Part shown: positions 47,059-57,039 of the stretch, piece after piece
How the letters are laid out: each line of letters starts with the position of its first letter
Position numbering within the stretch: position 1 is the first letter of the stretch
Origin: a bacterium SCSIO 12844
GTDB taxonomy: Bacteria; Pseudomonadota; Gammaproteobacteria; Francisellales; Francisellaceae
Length of the DNA stretch: 64,000 nt
Assembly (NCBI GenBank): GCA_024397935.1
Contig: CP073743.1
Location: forward strand, 1,550,001-1,614,000
Direction: 5' to 3'
The notes under the pieces: generated by a model
What the model saw: only the letters and a program-made list of their open reading frames with translations
Told to the model about the DNA's origin: nothing
Databases searched by the model: none
Made by a program: the position numbers and the translations under genes

Positions 47059-47946
47059 TTATTTCTTCTTAGCGCGTGGATGAGCGCTGTCATAGACACT
47101 GGCAAGATGCTGAAAGTCTAAGTGCGTGTATATTTGTGTTGTTGATATATCAGCATGGCCAAGTAATTCTTGTACGGCTCGAAGATTCGAGCTTGATTCG
47201 AGAATATGGCTTGCAAAAGCGTGTCGAAGCATATGCGGGTGAATATGTTTTGTACCAAATCGCTTTGCCCATAATGCAAAACGTTTTTGGATATTTCGCT
47301 GTGAGATTGGTTGTCCTTTTTCAGATATAAATAAAGCATTTGATGTTGATTTATTCCATTGATCTCGTATTTTTAACCAGCGATTTAAAGCATTAATCGC
47401 CTCATTACCAATTGGAATTATACGCTCTTTATCCCCTTTGCCAAGTACGCGTATTAATTTTTGAGAGAAGTCAATTTTTTCAAGTGTTAGATTTGTTAAC
47501 TCGCTTAAACGAAGACCACAGGCATAAGTTAATTCAAGCATTGCTAGATCACGAATATCTAATGGATCATTAATAGCTTGATTTAATAAAGCTTGTGTTT
47601 GATCAACTTCAACTGATTTAGGTAATCGTTGTGCAGCTTTAGGTGCTCTAATTGCTTTAGCTGGGTTATGACTGATAAGTTTGATATTAATTAAATAATT
47701 AAAAAAGGCTCTCATAGCACTTAACAGCCGTTGTATTGATTTTGGTTTGATGCCGGATTTATGTTCTTTTGAAATGATATCTTGAATCATATGCCGATCA
47801 ATTATTTCAACTGAAGCAATGTTTGTTTTAGAACAGTAATCAATTAGTTTATTTAAATCGCGTTTATATGCGTTGAGTGTGTGTTCACTATATCGTTTTT
47901 GCGAAGCACAAATTAATAAGAATTCATCGATCAATTTTTTAATCAT
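47059..47946 (-). CDS. xerC: Tyrosine recombinase XerC
   Basis: XerC with XerD resolves chromosome dimers at dif. At 295 aa all catalytic residues are visible: Arg in YACGLRLSELTNL, Lys in VLGKGDKERIIPIG, His-x2-Arg in HPHMLRHAFASHIL, His in LLGHADISTTQIY and the nucleophile Tyr in TQIYTHLDFQHLASVYDSAHPRAK. This last stretch is diagnostic for XerC over XerD. The N-terminal SAM-like domain reads RYSEHTLNAYKRDLNKL. It is divergent from the thiamine pyrophosphokinase gene. Confidence 0.95.
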   Translation of the reverse strand: MIKKLIDEFLLICASQKRYSEHTLNAYKRDLNKLIDYCSKTNIASVEIIDRHMIQDIISKEHKSGIKPKSIQRLLSAMRAFFNYLINIKLISHNPAKAIRAPKAAQRLPKSVEVDQTQALLNQAINDPLDIRDLAMLELTYACGLRLSELTNLTLEKIDFSQKLIRVLGKGDKERIIPIGNEAINALNRWLKIRDQWNKSTSNALFISEKGQPISQRNIQKRFALWAKRFGTKHIHPHMLRHAFASHILESSSNLRAVQELLGHADISTTQIYTHLDFQHLASVYDSAHPRAKKK

Positions 47947-48099
47947 TATTTAGCCATTTGCCTGATAATTGGTTGAAATTTTACTTATTTATATTGTAGT
48001 TTGCATTTGTTGATTTGTTAATCCTTGCAAGTGATGAAAATTCACGATATAAGGCTACATGAGTAATTTACTTTTGATGTAAGTGGGGCAAATAAAAGA

Positions 48100-48768
48100 T
48101 TGAATGCAGAGAAAGTAACAGAAGCGATTGTCATACTAGATGGCGAAATTGACAGAGCATTTATTGATAGTCAATTAAGCGGTTATGATAAACCATTAAT
48201 CATCTGTACTGATGGTGCTTATCTGCACGTTAAAGCCCTGCCTCATATTCTAAAAAAATTAAATGTGGTTATTGGTGATTTTGATTCAATTAATAAAAAT
48301 GAAATTATCGATCAACACATAGATGTGATTCATAATCCTGATCAAGACTCTACAGACTTTGATAAAGCATTAGCTTATTTATATGATCAAGGTATCAAAA
48401 AAATAATTGTTTATGGTGCTAGTGGCTTAAGTTCTGATCACTTTCTTGGTAACTTATCAACGGCATTGTTCTGGAAAGACAAGCTTGAACTAGAATTTAG
48501 AGATCGCTATGGTGTATTTTTCTTTATTCACTCAGGTATCGAATTAAAAGGTATTAAAGACCAAAAAGTATCGGTTATTCCTTTTTTTGAAGTAAATAAT
48601 ATTTACTATGAAGGATTACAATATCCACTAAATGGCGAGTCATTAGTATTTGGTAAGCGTATTGGTACTCGAAATTTAGCAGTATCCGATAGCGTGATAA
48701 TTCGTTATGATAGTGGCAATGTATTAGTTTATGTTGAAAATAAACACTATGCTAAGGAGCGTTTATAA
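48100..48768 (+). CDS. thiN: Thiamine pyrophosphokinase
   Basis: The 222-aa enzyme converts thiamine to thiamine diphosphate. The Asp-rich metal/ATP motifs are present: IICTDGAYLHV, VVIGDFDSI, NPDQDSTDFDKAL (about 87-99) and the C-terminal thiamine-binding LNGESLVFGKRIGTRNLAV. It starts at a TTG with GGGG upstream. Its TAA directly abuts the pgi ATG, so the two are coupled. The cofactor it makes is needed by the acetolactate synthase encoded at 59863. Confidence 0.88.
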   Translation: MNAEKVTEAIVILDGEIDRAFIDSQLSGYDKPLIICTDGAYLHVKALPHILKKLNVVIGDFDSINKNEIIDQHIDVIHNPDQDSTDFDKALAYLYDQGIKKIIVYGASGLSSDHFLGNLSTALFWKDKLELEFRDRYGVFFFIHSGIELKGIKDQKVSVIPFFEVNNIYYEGLQYPLNGESLVFGKRIGTRNLAVSDSVIIRYDSGNVLVYVENKHYAKERL

Positions 48769-50412
48769 ATGATTAATTCTAAGAATATAAAAACAATCAA
48801 TCATTTAAAGTCACTAAAAGAGACGCTTTTAAATAAACGTTTAGCTGAATTGGTTGAAGAGCCATCTCGTTTTGATCGTTATCACTTATCAACATGTGAT
48901 ATTTTATTAGATTACTCTAAAAATCATATCAACAGTGAAGTGATGGATCTGTTAATTCAAGTAGCAGAAGATGCACAATTGCAACAACGTCGAGATCAGA
49001 TGTTTGATGGTGCAAAGATTAATTTTACAGAAAATCGAGCTGTTTTACATACCGCATTGAGAAGACCAAAATCAGATAAATTAGTGCTTGATGGCGTTGA
49101 TGTGATTGATTTAGTTCATCAATCATTAGATAAAATGAAGTTATTGGTTGAGTCTGTTTATTCAGGAGGATGGACAGGCTATGATGGTGATACGATTAGC
49201 GATATTGTTAATATTGGGATTGGTGGTTCTGATTTAGGTCCTAAAATGGTAACAGAAGCCTTAACGCCGTATCATACAGGGCGTTTGAACTGTCACTTTA
49301 TTTCAAATGTAGATGGGTTTACAATCTCACAGACATTAAAAAAATTAAATCCAAAAACAACGCTTTTTATTGTTGCATCAAAATCGTTCTCAACAGAAGA
49401 GACATTAATGAATGCAAATACTGCACGAGAATGGTTAGTAACGCATGCTAATACAGAAGACGTAGTTAAATCTCATTTTGTTGCCATCTCCAGCCAACCA
49501 GATAAAGTTAAGGCTTTTGGTATTGATAATCAAAACCGTTTTGATATGTGGGATTGGGTTGGTGGTCGTTATTCTTTATGGTCTGTTATTGGATTATCGA
49601 TTGCATTTATGGTGGGTATGGATAATTTTTATGCCTTACTAGAAGGTGCTTATGAAATGGATCAGCACTTTTTAAATGCACCATTAGAAGAAAATATGCC
49701 AGTGATTCTAGCCTTAATTGAAATATGGTATAGCAATTTCTCTCAAACAAGAAGTAAAGCAATTTTACCATATGATGACCGTTTATGTTTTTTAGCAGAT
49801 TACTTACAACAGGCAGATATGGAAAGTAATGGTAAATCATGCGATATCCATAACCAAAAAGTAGATCATACAACAGGTGTTGTATTATGGGGTGGTGTTG
49901 GTACGAATGGTCAGCATGCTTTTCATCAATTATTACATCAAGGTACAGTATTAATTCCAATCGATTTTATTATTGCTAAAAAACCACATCATAAATTAAT
50001 TGCTCACCATCAAGCATTAATTGCAAATGCATTAGCGCAAGCACAAGCATTAATGGTTGGTAAAAGTGAAGATCAAGCGTATCAAGAATTAATTGACTCT
50101 GGGCTTTCTCATGAAAAAGCAGAAAAATTAGCACCACATAAAGCGATACCTGGTTCAAGACCATCAAATATGATTGTTTTAGCAGAATTAACTCCTAAAA
50201 CATTAGGCAGTTTAATTGCAATGTATGAGCATAAAATTTTTACTCAAGGTATCATTTGGCAGATTAATAGTTTTGATCAGTGGGGTGTTGAGTTGGGTAA
50301 AGCATTAGGAAAACCAATTCTAAAGTCTTTACAATCAAATGAATCATTAGATCGCTATGATGCTTCAACTAAAGAATTGATTAAATATTTTAAAGATTTT
50401 TATCAAGGATAA
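48769..50412 (+). CDS. pgi: Glucose-6-phosphate isomerase
   Basis: Pgi interconverts glucose-6-phosphate and fructose-6-phosphate. The 547-aa protein is full length, with VNIGIGGSDLGPKMVTEAL (about 148-166), the substrate loop VASKSFSTEETLMNA, WDWVGGRYSLWSVIGLSIA, the catalytic Glu in YLQQADMESNGKS and His in GTNGQHAFHQLLHQG, and the second PGI signature GSRPSNMIVLAELTPKTLG. It starts right at the TPK stop codon and is followed by gcvT after 29 nt. Confidence 0.97.
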   Translation: MINSKNIKTINHLKSLKETLLNKRLAELVEEPSRFDRYHLSTCDILLDYSKNHINSEVMDLLIQVAEDAQLQQRRDQMFDGAKINFTENRAVLHTALRRPKSDKLVLDGVDVIDLVHQSLDKMKLLVESVYSGGWTGYDGDTISDIVNIGIGGSDLGPKMVTEALTPYHTGRLNCHFISNVDGFTISQTLKKLNPKTTLFIVASKSFSTEETLMNANTAREWLVTHANTEDVVKSHFVAISSQPDKVKAFGIDNQNRFDMWDWVGGRYSLWSVIGLSIAFMVGMDNFYALLEGAYEMDQHFLNAPLEENMPVILALIEIWYSNFSQTRSKAILPYDDRLCFLADYLQQADMESNGKSCDIHNQKVDHTTGVVLWGGVGTNGQHAFHQLLHQGTVLIPIDFIIAKKPHHKLIAHHQALIANALAQAQALMVGKSEDQAYQELIDSGLSHEKAEKLAPHKAIPGSRPSNMIVLAELTPKTLGSLIAMYEHKIFTQGIIWQINSFDQWGVELGKALGKPILKSLQSNESLDRYDASTKELIKYFKDFYQG

Positions 50413-50441
50413 ATATAGGCAGAACTTAAGGAGTACTAATT

Positions 50442-51566
50442 ATGGGACAAGATACAAATAATTCAATGAAAACGCCTTTATATGATTGGCATGCCAATCA
50501 TGGTGCGAAAATGGTGCCATTTGCAGGTTGGCAGATGCCAATTGATTATGGTTCACAGATTGATGAGCACCATGCAGTGAGAAAGGATAAAGGTATATTT
50601 GATGTCTCACATATGTTAGCTGTTGATTTATCCGGTGAGCGTATAACTGACTTTTTAAGTTATTTAATTGCCAATGATGTAAGAAAAATTGTTGTTGGTA
50701 AAGCTTTATATACTTGTATGTTAAATGAACAAGGTGGTGTGATTGATGATCTAATTGTTTATTATATTAGTGAGGGTCATTATCGCTTAGTTGTAAATGC
50801 TGGAAATAGAGAAAAAGATGTTAATTGGATTAAAGAGCAAGCAATTGCTTTTGATGTTTCTGTAATTACAAGAGAAGATTTAAGCATTATTGCTGTCCAA
50901 GGCCCAAATGCAAGAGAAGCAGTTATTAGTGCGCTTGATGATAAGTTAGTATTTAATGTTGCTGAATTAAAGCCATTTAGATTATTTAAATCAGATGAGA
51001 TGTTAATTGCAAGAACAGGCTATACAGGTGAAGATGGTTTTGAGATTATGATGCCGCAAAATGAAGTTGTTGCATTTTGGCAAAAATTAATCGATCAAGG
51101 TGTTAAAGCTTGTGGCTTAGGTGCAAGAGATACATTGAGATTAGAAGCAGGCCTTAATCTTTATGGTAATGATATGACTGATGAAGTTACACCATTTGAG
51201 TGTGGTCTAGATTGGACAGTTTCATTAACGGATGATCGTAATTTTATTGGTAAATCTGCATTAATTAAACAAAAAATTGATGGTGTTAATACAAAATTTG
51301 TTGGTTTGATTTTATTGGATCGTGGTGTATTAAGAGCAGGTCAAAAGGTAGTTTCAGAAGAGGGTGAGGGGACTACAACAAGTGGTAGTTTCTCACCAAC
51401 ATTGAATCAATCCATTGCACTTGCACGAGTGCCTTTAGATGCGACTGAATGCCAAGTTGAAATTAGAAATAGAAAACTTGCAGTTAAAATGGTTTCTTAT
51501 CCATTTGTGCGTAAGGGAAAAGTGGTTTTTAAGTCACTCAGTCATGAATTAGAAGTGACTGAGTAA
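50442..51566 (+). CDS. gcvT: Glycine cleavage system T protein (aminomethyltransferase)
   Basis: GcvT transfers the methylene group from the lipoyl arm of GcvH to tetrahydrofolate, releasing ammonia. The 374-aa protein has KMVPFAGWQMPIDYG, KGIFDVSHM, QGPNARE, the Asp-containing ARTGYTGEDGFEIM and LGARDTLRLEAGLNLYGND, and ends in the C-terminal beta-barrel. AAGGAG precedes the ATG. It is the first of four gcv genes in functional order. A stem-loop overlaps its stop codon and may lower expression of the following genes. Confidence 0.97.
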   Translation: MGQDTNNSMKTPLYDWHANHGAKMVPFAGWQMPIDYGSQIDEHHAVRKDKGIFDVSHMLAVDLSGERITDFLSYLIANDVRKIVVGKALYTCMLNEQGGVIDDLIVYYISEGHYRLVVNAGNREKDVNWIKEQAIAFDVSVITREDLSIIAVQGPNAREAVISALDDKLVFNVAELKPFRLFKSDEMLIARTGYTGEDGFEIMMPQNEVVAFWQKLIDQGVKACGLGARDTLRLEAGLNLYGNDMTDEVTPFECGLDWTVSLTDDRNFIGKSALIKQKIDGVNTKFVGLILLDRGVLRAGQKVVSEEGEGTTTSGSFSPTLNQSIALARVPLDATECQVEIRNRKLAVKMVSYPFVRKGKVVFKSLSHELEVTE

Positions 51567-51575
51567 CGTATTTTT
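51536..51575 (+). terminator. Stem-loop with T-run overlapping the gcvT stop
   Basis: ACTCAGTCA (51536-51544) pairs perfectly with TGACTGAGT (51556-51564) around an 11-base loop, followed by ACGTATTTTTT ending at 51575. The 3' arm overlaps the TAA stop. Because gcvH follows 40 bases later, this is likely a partial intra-operon terminator or an mRNA-stabilising element. Confidence 0.5.
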
Positions 51576-51614
51576 TAAACATTGTTAAATTAACCTTAAA
51601 GGAGTATATTAGTT

Positions 51615-52001
51615 ATGAGTAAAGTAGTTAGTGGTCTTAAGTATTCTGATACACATGAGTGGGTTCGTATTGAAGAAGGCAATCTAGCAACAATTGGAAT
51701 TACGGATCATGCGCAAGCACTATTAGGTGAGCTTGTTTATGTTGAACTACCTCAAGTTGGCGATGAAGTTAACTCAGGTAGTGAGGTGGGTGTTGTTGAG
51801 TCTGTAAAAGCTGCTTCTGATTTTTATACACCTGTTTCAGGGCGTGTAGTTGAAGTAAATGAAGCCTTAGTAGATAGTCCAAATGAAGTTAATGATAATC
51901 CATATGAAAATGGTTGGTTATTCAAAATAGAATTATCTGATGTATCTGAGGTTGATAGGTTATTAGATGCAGAGAATTATGAAACTGCATTAGAAGATTA
52001 A
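51615..52001 (+). CDS. gcvH: Glycine cleavage system H protein (lipoyl carrier)
   Basis: The 128-aa carrier shuttles the aminomethyl group between P, T and L proteins on a lipoylated Lys. The lipoyl-domain signature is VGVVESVKAASDFYTPVSG with the acceptor Lys at about 65. The N-terminal HEWVRIEEGNLATIGITDHAQ and the C-terminal ENGWLFKIEL are normal. AAGGAG precedes the ATG. Confidence 0.97.
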   Translation: MSKVVSGLKYSDTHEWVRIEEGNLATIGITDHAQALLGELVYVELPQVGDEVNSGSEVGVVESVKAASDFYTPVSGRVVEVNEALVDSPNEVNDNPYENGWLFKIELSDVSEVDRLLDAENYETALED

Positions 52002-52040
52002 TATAAGTTATAGATATAGAATCATAATAAGGATAACTTT

Positions 52041-53435
52041 ATGCCATTTATTCCACATTTAGATTCAGATATTACAAAGATGCTTGAAACAATTGGTGTC
52101 TCTGATGTTGAATCATTATTTGATGAAATACCTGATGCATTACGCATTGACGGTTTTAATCATATACCTGAAGGTTTAAACGAGATGGATATGACTCGTT
52201 TAATGAATGAAAGAGCTGCTTCTGATCAACAGCAATTAAACTTTGTTGGCGCTGGCGCTTATCAGCATCATATACCTGCTGCTGTATGGGATCTTGTGTC
52301 AAGAGGCGAGTATATGACAGCATATACACCATACCAAGCTGAAGCGTCACAAGGTAATTTACAGTTGATTTATGAATTTCAAAGTATGATTGCTTCATTA
52401 ACACAAATGGATGTAGCCAATGCTTCAATGTATGATGGTGCATCTGCTTTAGCTGAAGCAGTATTAATGGCTGTACGTGCTAATCGTAAATCAAAATCTG
52501 GAAAAATCTTAATTGCTGATCGTATTCATCCGCATTATATGCAAGTTTTAGAGTCAATTACGAGTTATCAGAATATTACTTTTGAGCAAGTAGCTTTGAA
52601 TCTTGATGATGGGATAACAACACTTGATAGATTAAGTGTATATGAAGGTAATGATTATGCAGCAGTTATTATTCCTCAGCCTAATTTTCTTGGACAACTA
52701 ACAAAAGCAGATGAGATAACTAATTGGGCACATAATGAAAATGCACTTGTTATCGCAACGGTTAATCCAACAGCATTAGCATTAATTAATGCGCCAGGCA
52801 GTTGGGGTGAAACTGGTGCTGATATTGTTTGTGGTGAAGGTCAACCATTGGGTATTCCATTAGCTTCTGGTGGACCTTATGTTGGTTTTATGAGTTGTAA
52901 AAATGCCATAGTGCGTCAAATGCCTGGTAGAATTGTTGGTCGTACAACCGATGTTGATGGTAAAGAAGGCTTTTGTTTGACATTACAAGCTCGTGAGCAA
53001 CATATTCGTCGTTCAAAAGCAACGTCTAATATCTGTACCAATCAGGGTCTTTTGATGACAGCCGCGACAATTTATTTATCACTACTTGGTGTTGAAGGTT
53101 TAAAACAAGTTGCTAAAGCATCGCATCATAATGCTTTAACATTAAAAGAAAAATTATCTGAAATTTCTCAGGTTAAGGCTAAATTTAGCAATAATTTCTT
53201 CCATGAAATTGTAGTTGAGTTACCAACAAAAGCATCTAGTGTTTTAAATGAATTAGCCAAACATAATATTCAAGGTGGTTATGATTTAGGACAGTTAGAT
53301 CCAAAGCTTGATCATATGTTATTAATTTGTTCGACAGAAATTCATACCAAAGAGGACCATGACTATTTTTTGTCCATTTTAAAAACGGTTGTCAATAATG
53401 AAGAAAAAGAAGTTCAAGGAGTTGCAACATGTTAA
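52041..53435 (+). CDS. gcvPA: Glycine dehydrogenase (decarboxylating) subunit 1
   Basis: The alpha half of a split P protein, 464 aa. It has [18 protein letters not shown], the block [57 protein letters not shown], and [24 protein letters not shown] at the subunit interface. It lacks the PLP Lys, which is in gcvPB. The split P protein is shared with Francisella. Its stop overlaps the gcvPB start by 7 nt, giving coupled 1:1 synthesis. Confidence 0.96.
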   Translation: MPFIPHLDSDITKMLETIGVSDVESLFDEIPDALRIDGFNHIPEGLNEMDMTRLMNERAASDQQQLNFVGAGAYQHHIPAAVWDLVSRGEYMTAYTPYQAEASQGNLQLIYEFQSMIASLTQMDVANASMYDGASALAEAVLMAVRANRKSKSGKILIADRIHPHYMQVLESITSYQNITFEQVALNLDDGITTLDRLSVYEGNDYAAVIIPQPNFLGQLTKADEITNWAHNENALVIATVNPTALALINAPGSWGETGADIVCGEGQPLGIPLASGGPYVGFMSCKNAIVRQMPGRIVGRTTDVDGKEGFCLTLQAREQHIRRSKATSNICTNQGLLMTAATIYLSLLGVEGLKQVAKASHHNALTLKEKLSEISQVKAKFSNNFFHEIVVELPTKASSVLNELAKHNIQGGYDLGQLDPKLDHMLLICSTEIHTKEDHDYFLSILKTVVNNEEKEVQGVATC

Positions 53436-54880
53436 TTTTTGAAAAATCAAAACCAGGGCGTTATGCAACTGCTCAAGCACCTTATGGTGAATTTAAATCT
53501 TCAATTGATGAACGTTTTTTACGTAAAGATCGTCCATTATTACCTGAAGTGTCTGAGTTAGATGCCATTCGTCACTTTACACGTCTTTCTAAGAAAAATT
53601 TTTCAATTGATACACATTTTTATCCGTTAGGTTCTTGTACGATGAAATATAATCCAAGAGCTGCACATAAATTAGCATCAATTCCTAATTTTCTAAATCA
53701 GCATCCATTAGCATCCGATGAGTCTAAGCAAGGTTTTTATGCTTGTCTTTATGATTTGCAAGAATATATCAAAGAAATTACAGGCATGAAGGGTGTTTCT
53801 CTTGCACCAATGGCAGGCGCACAAGGTGAGTTTGCTGGCGTTGCAATGATTAAACGTTATCATGAAGATCGTGGTGATTATGATCGTAATGAAATCATTG
53901 TGCCAGATGCAGCCCATGGGACTAATCCAGCAACAGCGATTATGTGTGGCTATAAGGTAAGAGAAGTTAAAACGCTAAAAGAATCTGGTGATGTCGATGT
54001 TGATGCATTAGAAGCAGCACTTGGGCCTAATACAGCAGGTATTATGCTAACAAATCCATCAACTTTAGGTGTTTTTGAGCGTCGTATTAAAGAAATAGCT
54101 AAAATGGTGCACGAAGCGGGTGGCTTATTATATTATGATGGTGCTAATTTAAATGCCATTATGGGTAAAACACGTCCGGGTGATATGGGATTTGATGTGA
54201 TGCACTTAAATCTTCATAAGACATTTGCAACACCACATGGCGGTGGTGGTCCAGGTGCAGGGCCTGTTGCTTGTGCTGAGCGCTTAAAACCTTATTTGCC
54301 AGTACCTTGTGTTGTTAAAAATAGTGATGATACCTACAAGCTAGAGTTAGCAGATGATAAACCGCAAACAATTGGTCGTTTATCTGCTTTTCATGGTAAT
54401 GCAGGAATTTTATTGCGTGCTTATATTTATATTCGAATGCTAGGACATAATGGCTTAAAACGTGTTTCTGAGATGGCAACATTAAATGCAAATTATATGT
54501 TAAAGCGTTTACAAGAAGCAGGTTTCAATGCAGCATTTTCTGATCGTCGTGCAACGCATGAGTTTATTATTACGCTTGAAAAAGAGAAAAAAGACTATGA
54601 CGTTACTGCAACAGATTTTGCAAAATGTTTAATTGATAAAGGTATTCATGCACCAACAATGTATTTTCCATTATTAGTACCTGAATGCTTATTGATTGAA
54701 CCAACAGAGACTGAAACTAAAGAAGAGATGGATAGTTTTATTGATGCTTTAATTGAGATTAGAGCGTTATGTAAAACGGATCCTGAAAAGGTAAAAAATG
54801 CACCTTATAATTTACCTGTTCGTCGTTTGGATGATGTTAAAGCAGCGCGTCAACTAGATGTGGTTTATAAAAAGAGCTAA
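53429..54880 (+). CDS. gcvPB: Glycine dehydrogenase (decarboxylating) subunit 2
   Basis: The catalytic beta half, 483 aa, decarboxylates glycine with PLP and passes the aminomethyl group to GcvH. The PLP Lys lies in [19 protein letters not shown] (about 253-271). Other conserved blocks are [48 protein letters not shown] and [10 protein letters not shown]. It is the last gene of the gcv cluster and is followed by a stop-overlapping terminator. No lpd (L protein) lies nearby; that subunit is presumably supplied by a dehydrogenase-complex locus elsewhere. Confidence 0.97.
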   Translation: MLIFEKSKPGRYATAQAPYGEFKSSIDERFLRKDRPLLPEVSELDAIRHFTRLSKKNFSIDTHFYPLGSCTMKYNPRAAHKLASIPNFLNQHPLASDESKQGFYACLYDLQEYIKEITGMKGVSLAPMAGAQGEFAGVAMIKRYHEDRGDYDRNEIIVPDAAHGTNPATAIMCGYKVREVKTLKESGDVDVDALEAALGPNTAGIMLTNPSTLGVFERRIKEIAKMVHEAGGLLYYDGANLNAIMGKTRPGDMGFDVMHLNLHKTFATPHGGGGPGAGPVACAERLKPYLPVPCVVKNSDDTYKLELADDKPQTIGRLSAFHGNAGILLRAYIYIRMLGHNGLKRVSEMATLNANYMLKRLQEAGFNAAFSDRRATHEFIITLEKEKKDYDVTATDFAKCLIDKGIHAPTMYFPLLVPECLLIEPTETETKEEMDSFIDALIEIRALCKTDPEKVKNAPYNLPVRRLDDVKAARQLDVVYKKS

Positions 54881-54900
54881 GTTAAAAAGCTCTTTTTATA
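54866..54900 (+). terminator. Rho-independent terminator of the gcv cluster
   Basis: TATAAAAAGAGCT (54866-54878) pairs perfectly with AGCTCTTTTTATA (54888-54900) around a 9-base loop; the 3' arm itself supplies the T-run. The 5' arm overlaps the gcvPB stop codon. Being symmetric it may also terminate the convergent 55062 gene. Confidence 0.75.
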
Positions 54901-55061
54901 AATGAGCTGTTGAAGAATGTATATTTGAAGTTTGTATTATCTGAAAATACAAATATAGGCTGATTAAAATCATTTGTAGTCGAAATTTTTTGATCTGTTG
55001 ATATATTACTAGAATCATTAAGTTTTGTTTGTAAGTCTTTTGTATTAGAACTAGATAATTC

Positions 55062-55802
55062 TTATATATTATTTATAACTTGAATCTTGTTTGCAGGGAC
55101 TCTATGTTCAGTCATACAGCAACGATAATCTGATAAGTCTTCTTTCATGTCTATAATGTCATCTTGGTGTATTTTTAAGACAACTAAATTAGATAAGTCA
55201 CCACCTAGATGTTTGGTATATTCATTAAAACATGATTTAAAGTGTAGCTCAGAAAAAAAGTATATGTGAGATGAAGTTATTGCCTCTTCAATATTGTATT
55301 TAGCGCTTACCAGTTCATTTGCTAGTTTATGTATTGGATGATTGGTATCATTTTTTATAGCTTTAATTTCAGCTTTATAGTCATTTTTAAATGTTTTTAA
55401 ATTATGATTTTTCTTAAATTCTGACATACTAAATTTAAGCGTTTTAGTTTCACTAGGGTTATAGTTTTGTTTGTAGTATTCATCAATAGATAGAGCTTCT
55501 TTTTTTGTTAATTGAGTATTATTTTGTTCATGATCTAATGAAATATCAATTTGTAATGGTGTTATATCATTTGTTTTATTAAAAATTTGTTTCATATGTT
55601 CTTTATTAAGTTTTAATGCTAGTATTTTTAATATAGCTTTGATTTTATTAGTAAATTGTTGTTCAAACTGTGCTTGTTTGTTTTTATAAAATGATCCTTC
55701 AGTTGAAGCTTTTCTTTCACCTGTCCGGTGATACTGTGATGACATACCATCTTTTTTAATGTGATCGAAAATATTCTTAGTTGTAACATGATAATAGTAC
55801 AT
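55062..55802 (-). CDS. Possible ADP-ribosyltransferase-like protein, unknown
   Basis: The 246-aa protein starts MYYYHVTTKNIFDHIKKDGMSS, resembling the H-x-T...N...I...G opening of ART-fold families (DarT/PARP-like). It later shows HIYFFSELHFKSCFNEY, then LVVLKIHQDDIIDMKEDLSDY and ends VPANKIQVI, the usual I-P-x2-I-x-V-I last strand of such folds. A catalytic Glu cannot be placed with confidence. The centre (about 45-150) is Lys-rich and helical. After its TAA the same frame stays open for about 59 more codons to 54882, with Ser/Asn-rich sequence, so the gene may have been longer. Low-confidence family call. Confidence 0.4.
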   Translation of the reverse strand: MYYYHVTTKNIFDHIKKDGMSSQYHRTGERKASTEGSFYKNKQAQFEQQFTNKIKAILKILALKLNKEHMKQIFNKTNDITPLQIDISLDHEQNNTQLTKKEALSIDEYYKQNYNPSETKTLKFSMSEFKKNHNLKTFKNDYKAEIKAIKNDTNHPIHKLANELVSAKYNIEEAITSSHIYFFSELHFKSCFNEYTKHLGGDLSNLVVLKIHQDDIIDMKEDLSDYRCCMTEHRVPANKIQVINNI

Positions 55803-56120
55803 TTTTGCAACACCCTATAATTAATATAATTTATAATTATTAATCAGAAGTGTAATATATTTTTTAATAAAAGCAACAATAATATAATGAATAAAATAAA
55901 TATTAAGCTTATTAAAATTGTAGTGGATATCTTGAAGTACAAATAGCTAATGAAAGCCCTATAGATTAAAATAATTTGATTAGCATATTTTAGGATGTCA
56001 ATTAATTATAAAATAGCTATAAATTTATATAATATGATAATGCTATTTATTTAAACTTCAAATAGAATGTTTGTTTTATTGGTTTAGCAGATAGAAATGC
56101 TACATAGTAAAGGCATAACT

Positions 56121-56963
56121 ATGACAGAAATAGAGTTATTAGATATTTTTGATGACTTTTTCAAAAAATATTCATATTTAAAATCGATCAATCAAGCTGA
56201 AACTTATCAGGACTATAGCGAATGTATTGAAAGCTGTTTTGCGCCTAAAAAGTCAGAAATTTTATTATTATCTCCAAGGTCTATTGCTCAAAATATTATT
56301 TACTATCAAGGCGGAACTTGTGATGAAATTTCAGTTACCTTAGGTGAGAAAATGTCTGAATCAATTATTGAAACTGATTTATTTTGTCAATTTGAATTAT
56401 GGAAAGTTATCACTGAAATACCAGGTCATGCTTATAATTATCTTAAAATAAAATTAGATGATGAAATTAAATATTATCGATTGGATTTATGGGAAGATGA
56501 AGTTAAAGAGATTAGTTCTCAGCAATATGATAGTTGTAATGATGATAGGTGGGGTGTAAGTAAGAAAGTTTATAAATGGGATCAAGATACGTTAGCTAAT
56601 TCTCAAAAAGAGCCAACTTTGTTATTACCAGGGCCAATGGTCAAAAATACAACTAAAAAAACTTCATATCCGTTGTATATCTATGGTAATAGCAAATCAT
56701 CTACTAATGTTGTTGAGCAAATTGAGCAATTGAGAAAAAAAACAAAATCAAATACCCGTAAAAATTATATAAGAACAAATATAGATAATAGATCAGCTGA
56801 ATCTTGTAGATATACCCCTTATTTATCTACTGAAAATATAACTACACTTACAGATTTTAATATTGAAAATCTTGAGTATCCTTCAGAAACAAATTCACCA
56901 CCATTATATTTTTTAAACTCTGATGATGAATGGTTATTTGGTGATAGTTTTAGTTTTGATTAA
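56121..56963 (+). CDS. Papain/transglutaminase-like Cys-His-Asp protein (putative effector)
   Basis: From the ATG at 56121 the protein is 280 aa; an ATG at 56097 is in frame, but AAAGG seven bases before 56121 decides for the latter. Cys67 in YYQGGTCDEISVTL, His103 in IPGHAYNYLKI and Asp122 in YYRLDLWEDEV follow the order and strand contexts of transglutaminase/papain-like folds (G-x-C-x-E..., H-x-Y/F, D-x-W). The C-terminal third is Ser/Thr/Asn-rich and disordered, ending DDEWLFGDSFSFD. There is no signal peptide. Function unknown. The 293-base stretch before it holds no gene I can see. Confidence 0.5.
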   Translation: MTEIELLDIFDDFFKKYSYLKSINQAETYQDYSECIESCFAPKKSEILLLSPRSIAQNIIYYQGGTCDEISVTLGEKMSESIIETDLFCQFELWKVITEIPGHAYNYLKIKLDDEIKYYRLDLWEDEVKEISSQQYDSCNDDRWGVSKKVYKWDQDTLANSQKEPTLLLPGPMVKNTTKKTSYPLYIYGNSKSSTNVVEQIEQLRKKTKSNTRKNYIRTNIDNRSAESCRYTPYLSTENITTLTDFNIENLEYPSETNSPPLYFLNSDDEWLFGDSFSFD

Positions 56964-57001
56964 TTATAATTAGCTATAGAAGTTCTTTGTTAAAATTAAT
57001 T

Positions 57002-57030
57002 AAAAGGCTACAAGATATGTAACCTTTTTT
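57002..57030. terminator. Stem-loop between the putative effector gene and HU
   Basis: AAAAGGCTACA (57002-57012) pairs with TGTAACCTTTT (57018-57028) with one C-A mismatch around loop AGATA, with a T6 run at 57025-57030. It can terminate the 56121 gene on the plus strand; the minus direction (HU gene) has a weaker T tract. Confidence 0.55.
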
Positions 57031-57039
57031 ATAGAGGAT

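Noticed and set aside
47076-47339. Plus- and minus-strand ORFs overlapping the 3' part of xerC
   Set aside because: The xerC frame carries every catalytic residue; the others are alternative-frame readings of it.
50413-50441. Glycine riboswitch before gcvT
   Set aside because: Only 29 bases separate pgi and gcvT, with no room for a riboswitch aptamer.
55936-55948. AGTACAAATAGCT as another island dyad box
   Set aside because: One arm only partly matches and it is about 146-185 nt from either flanking start codon, outside the geometry of the other sites.
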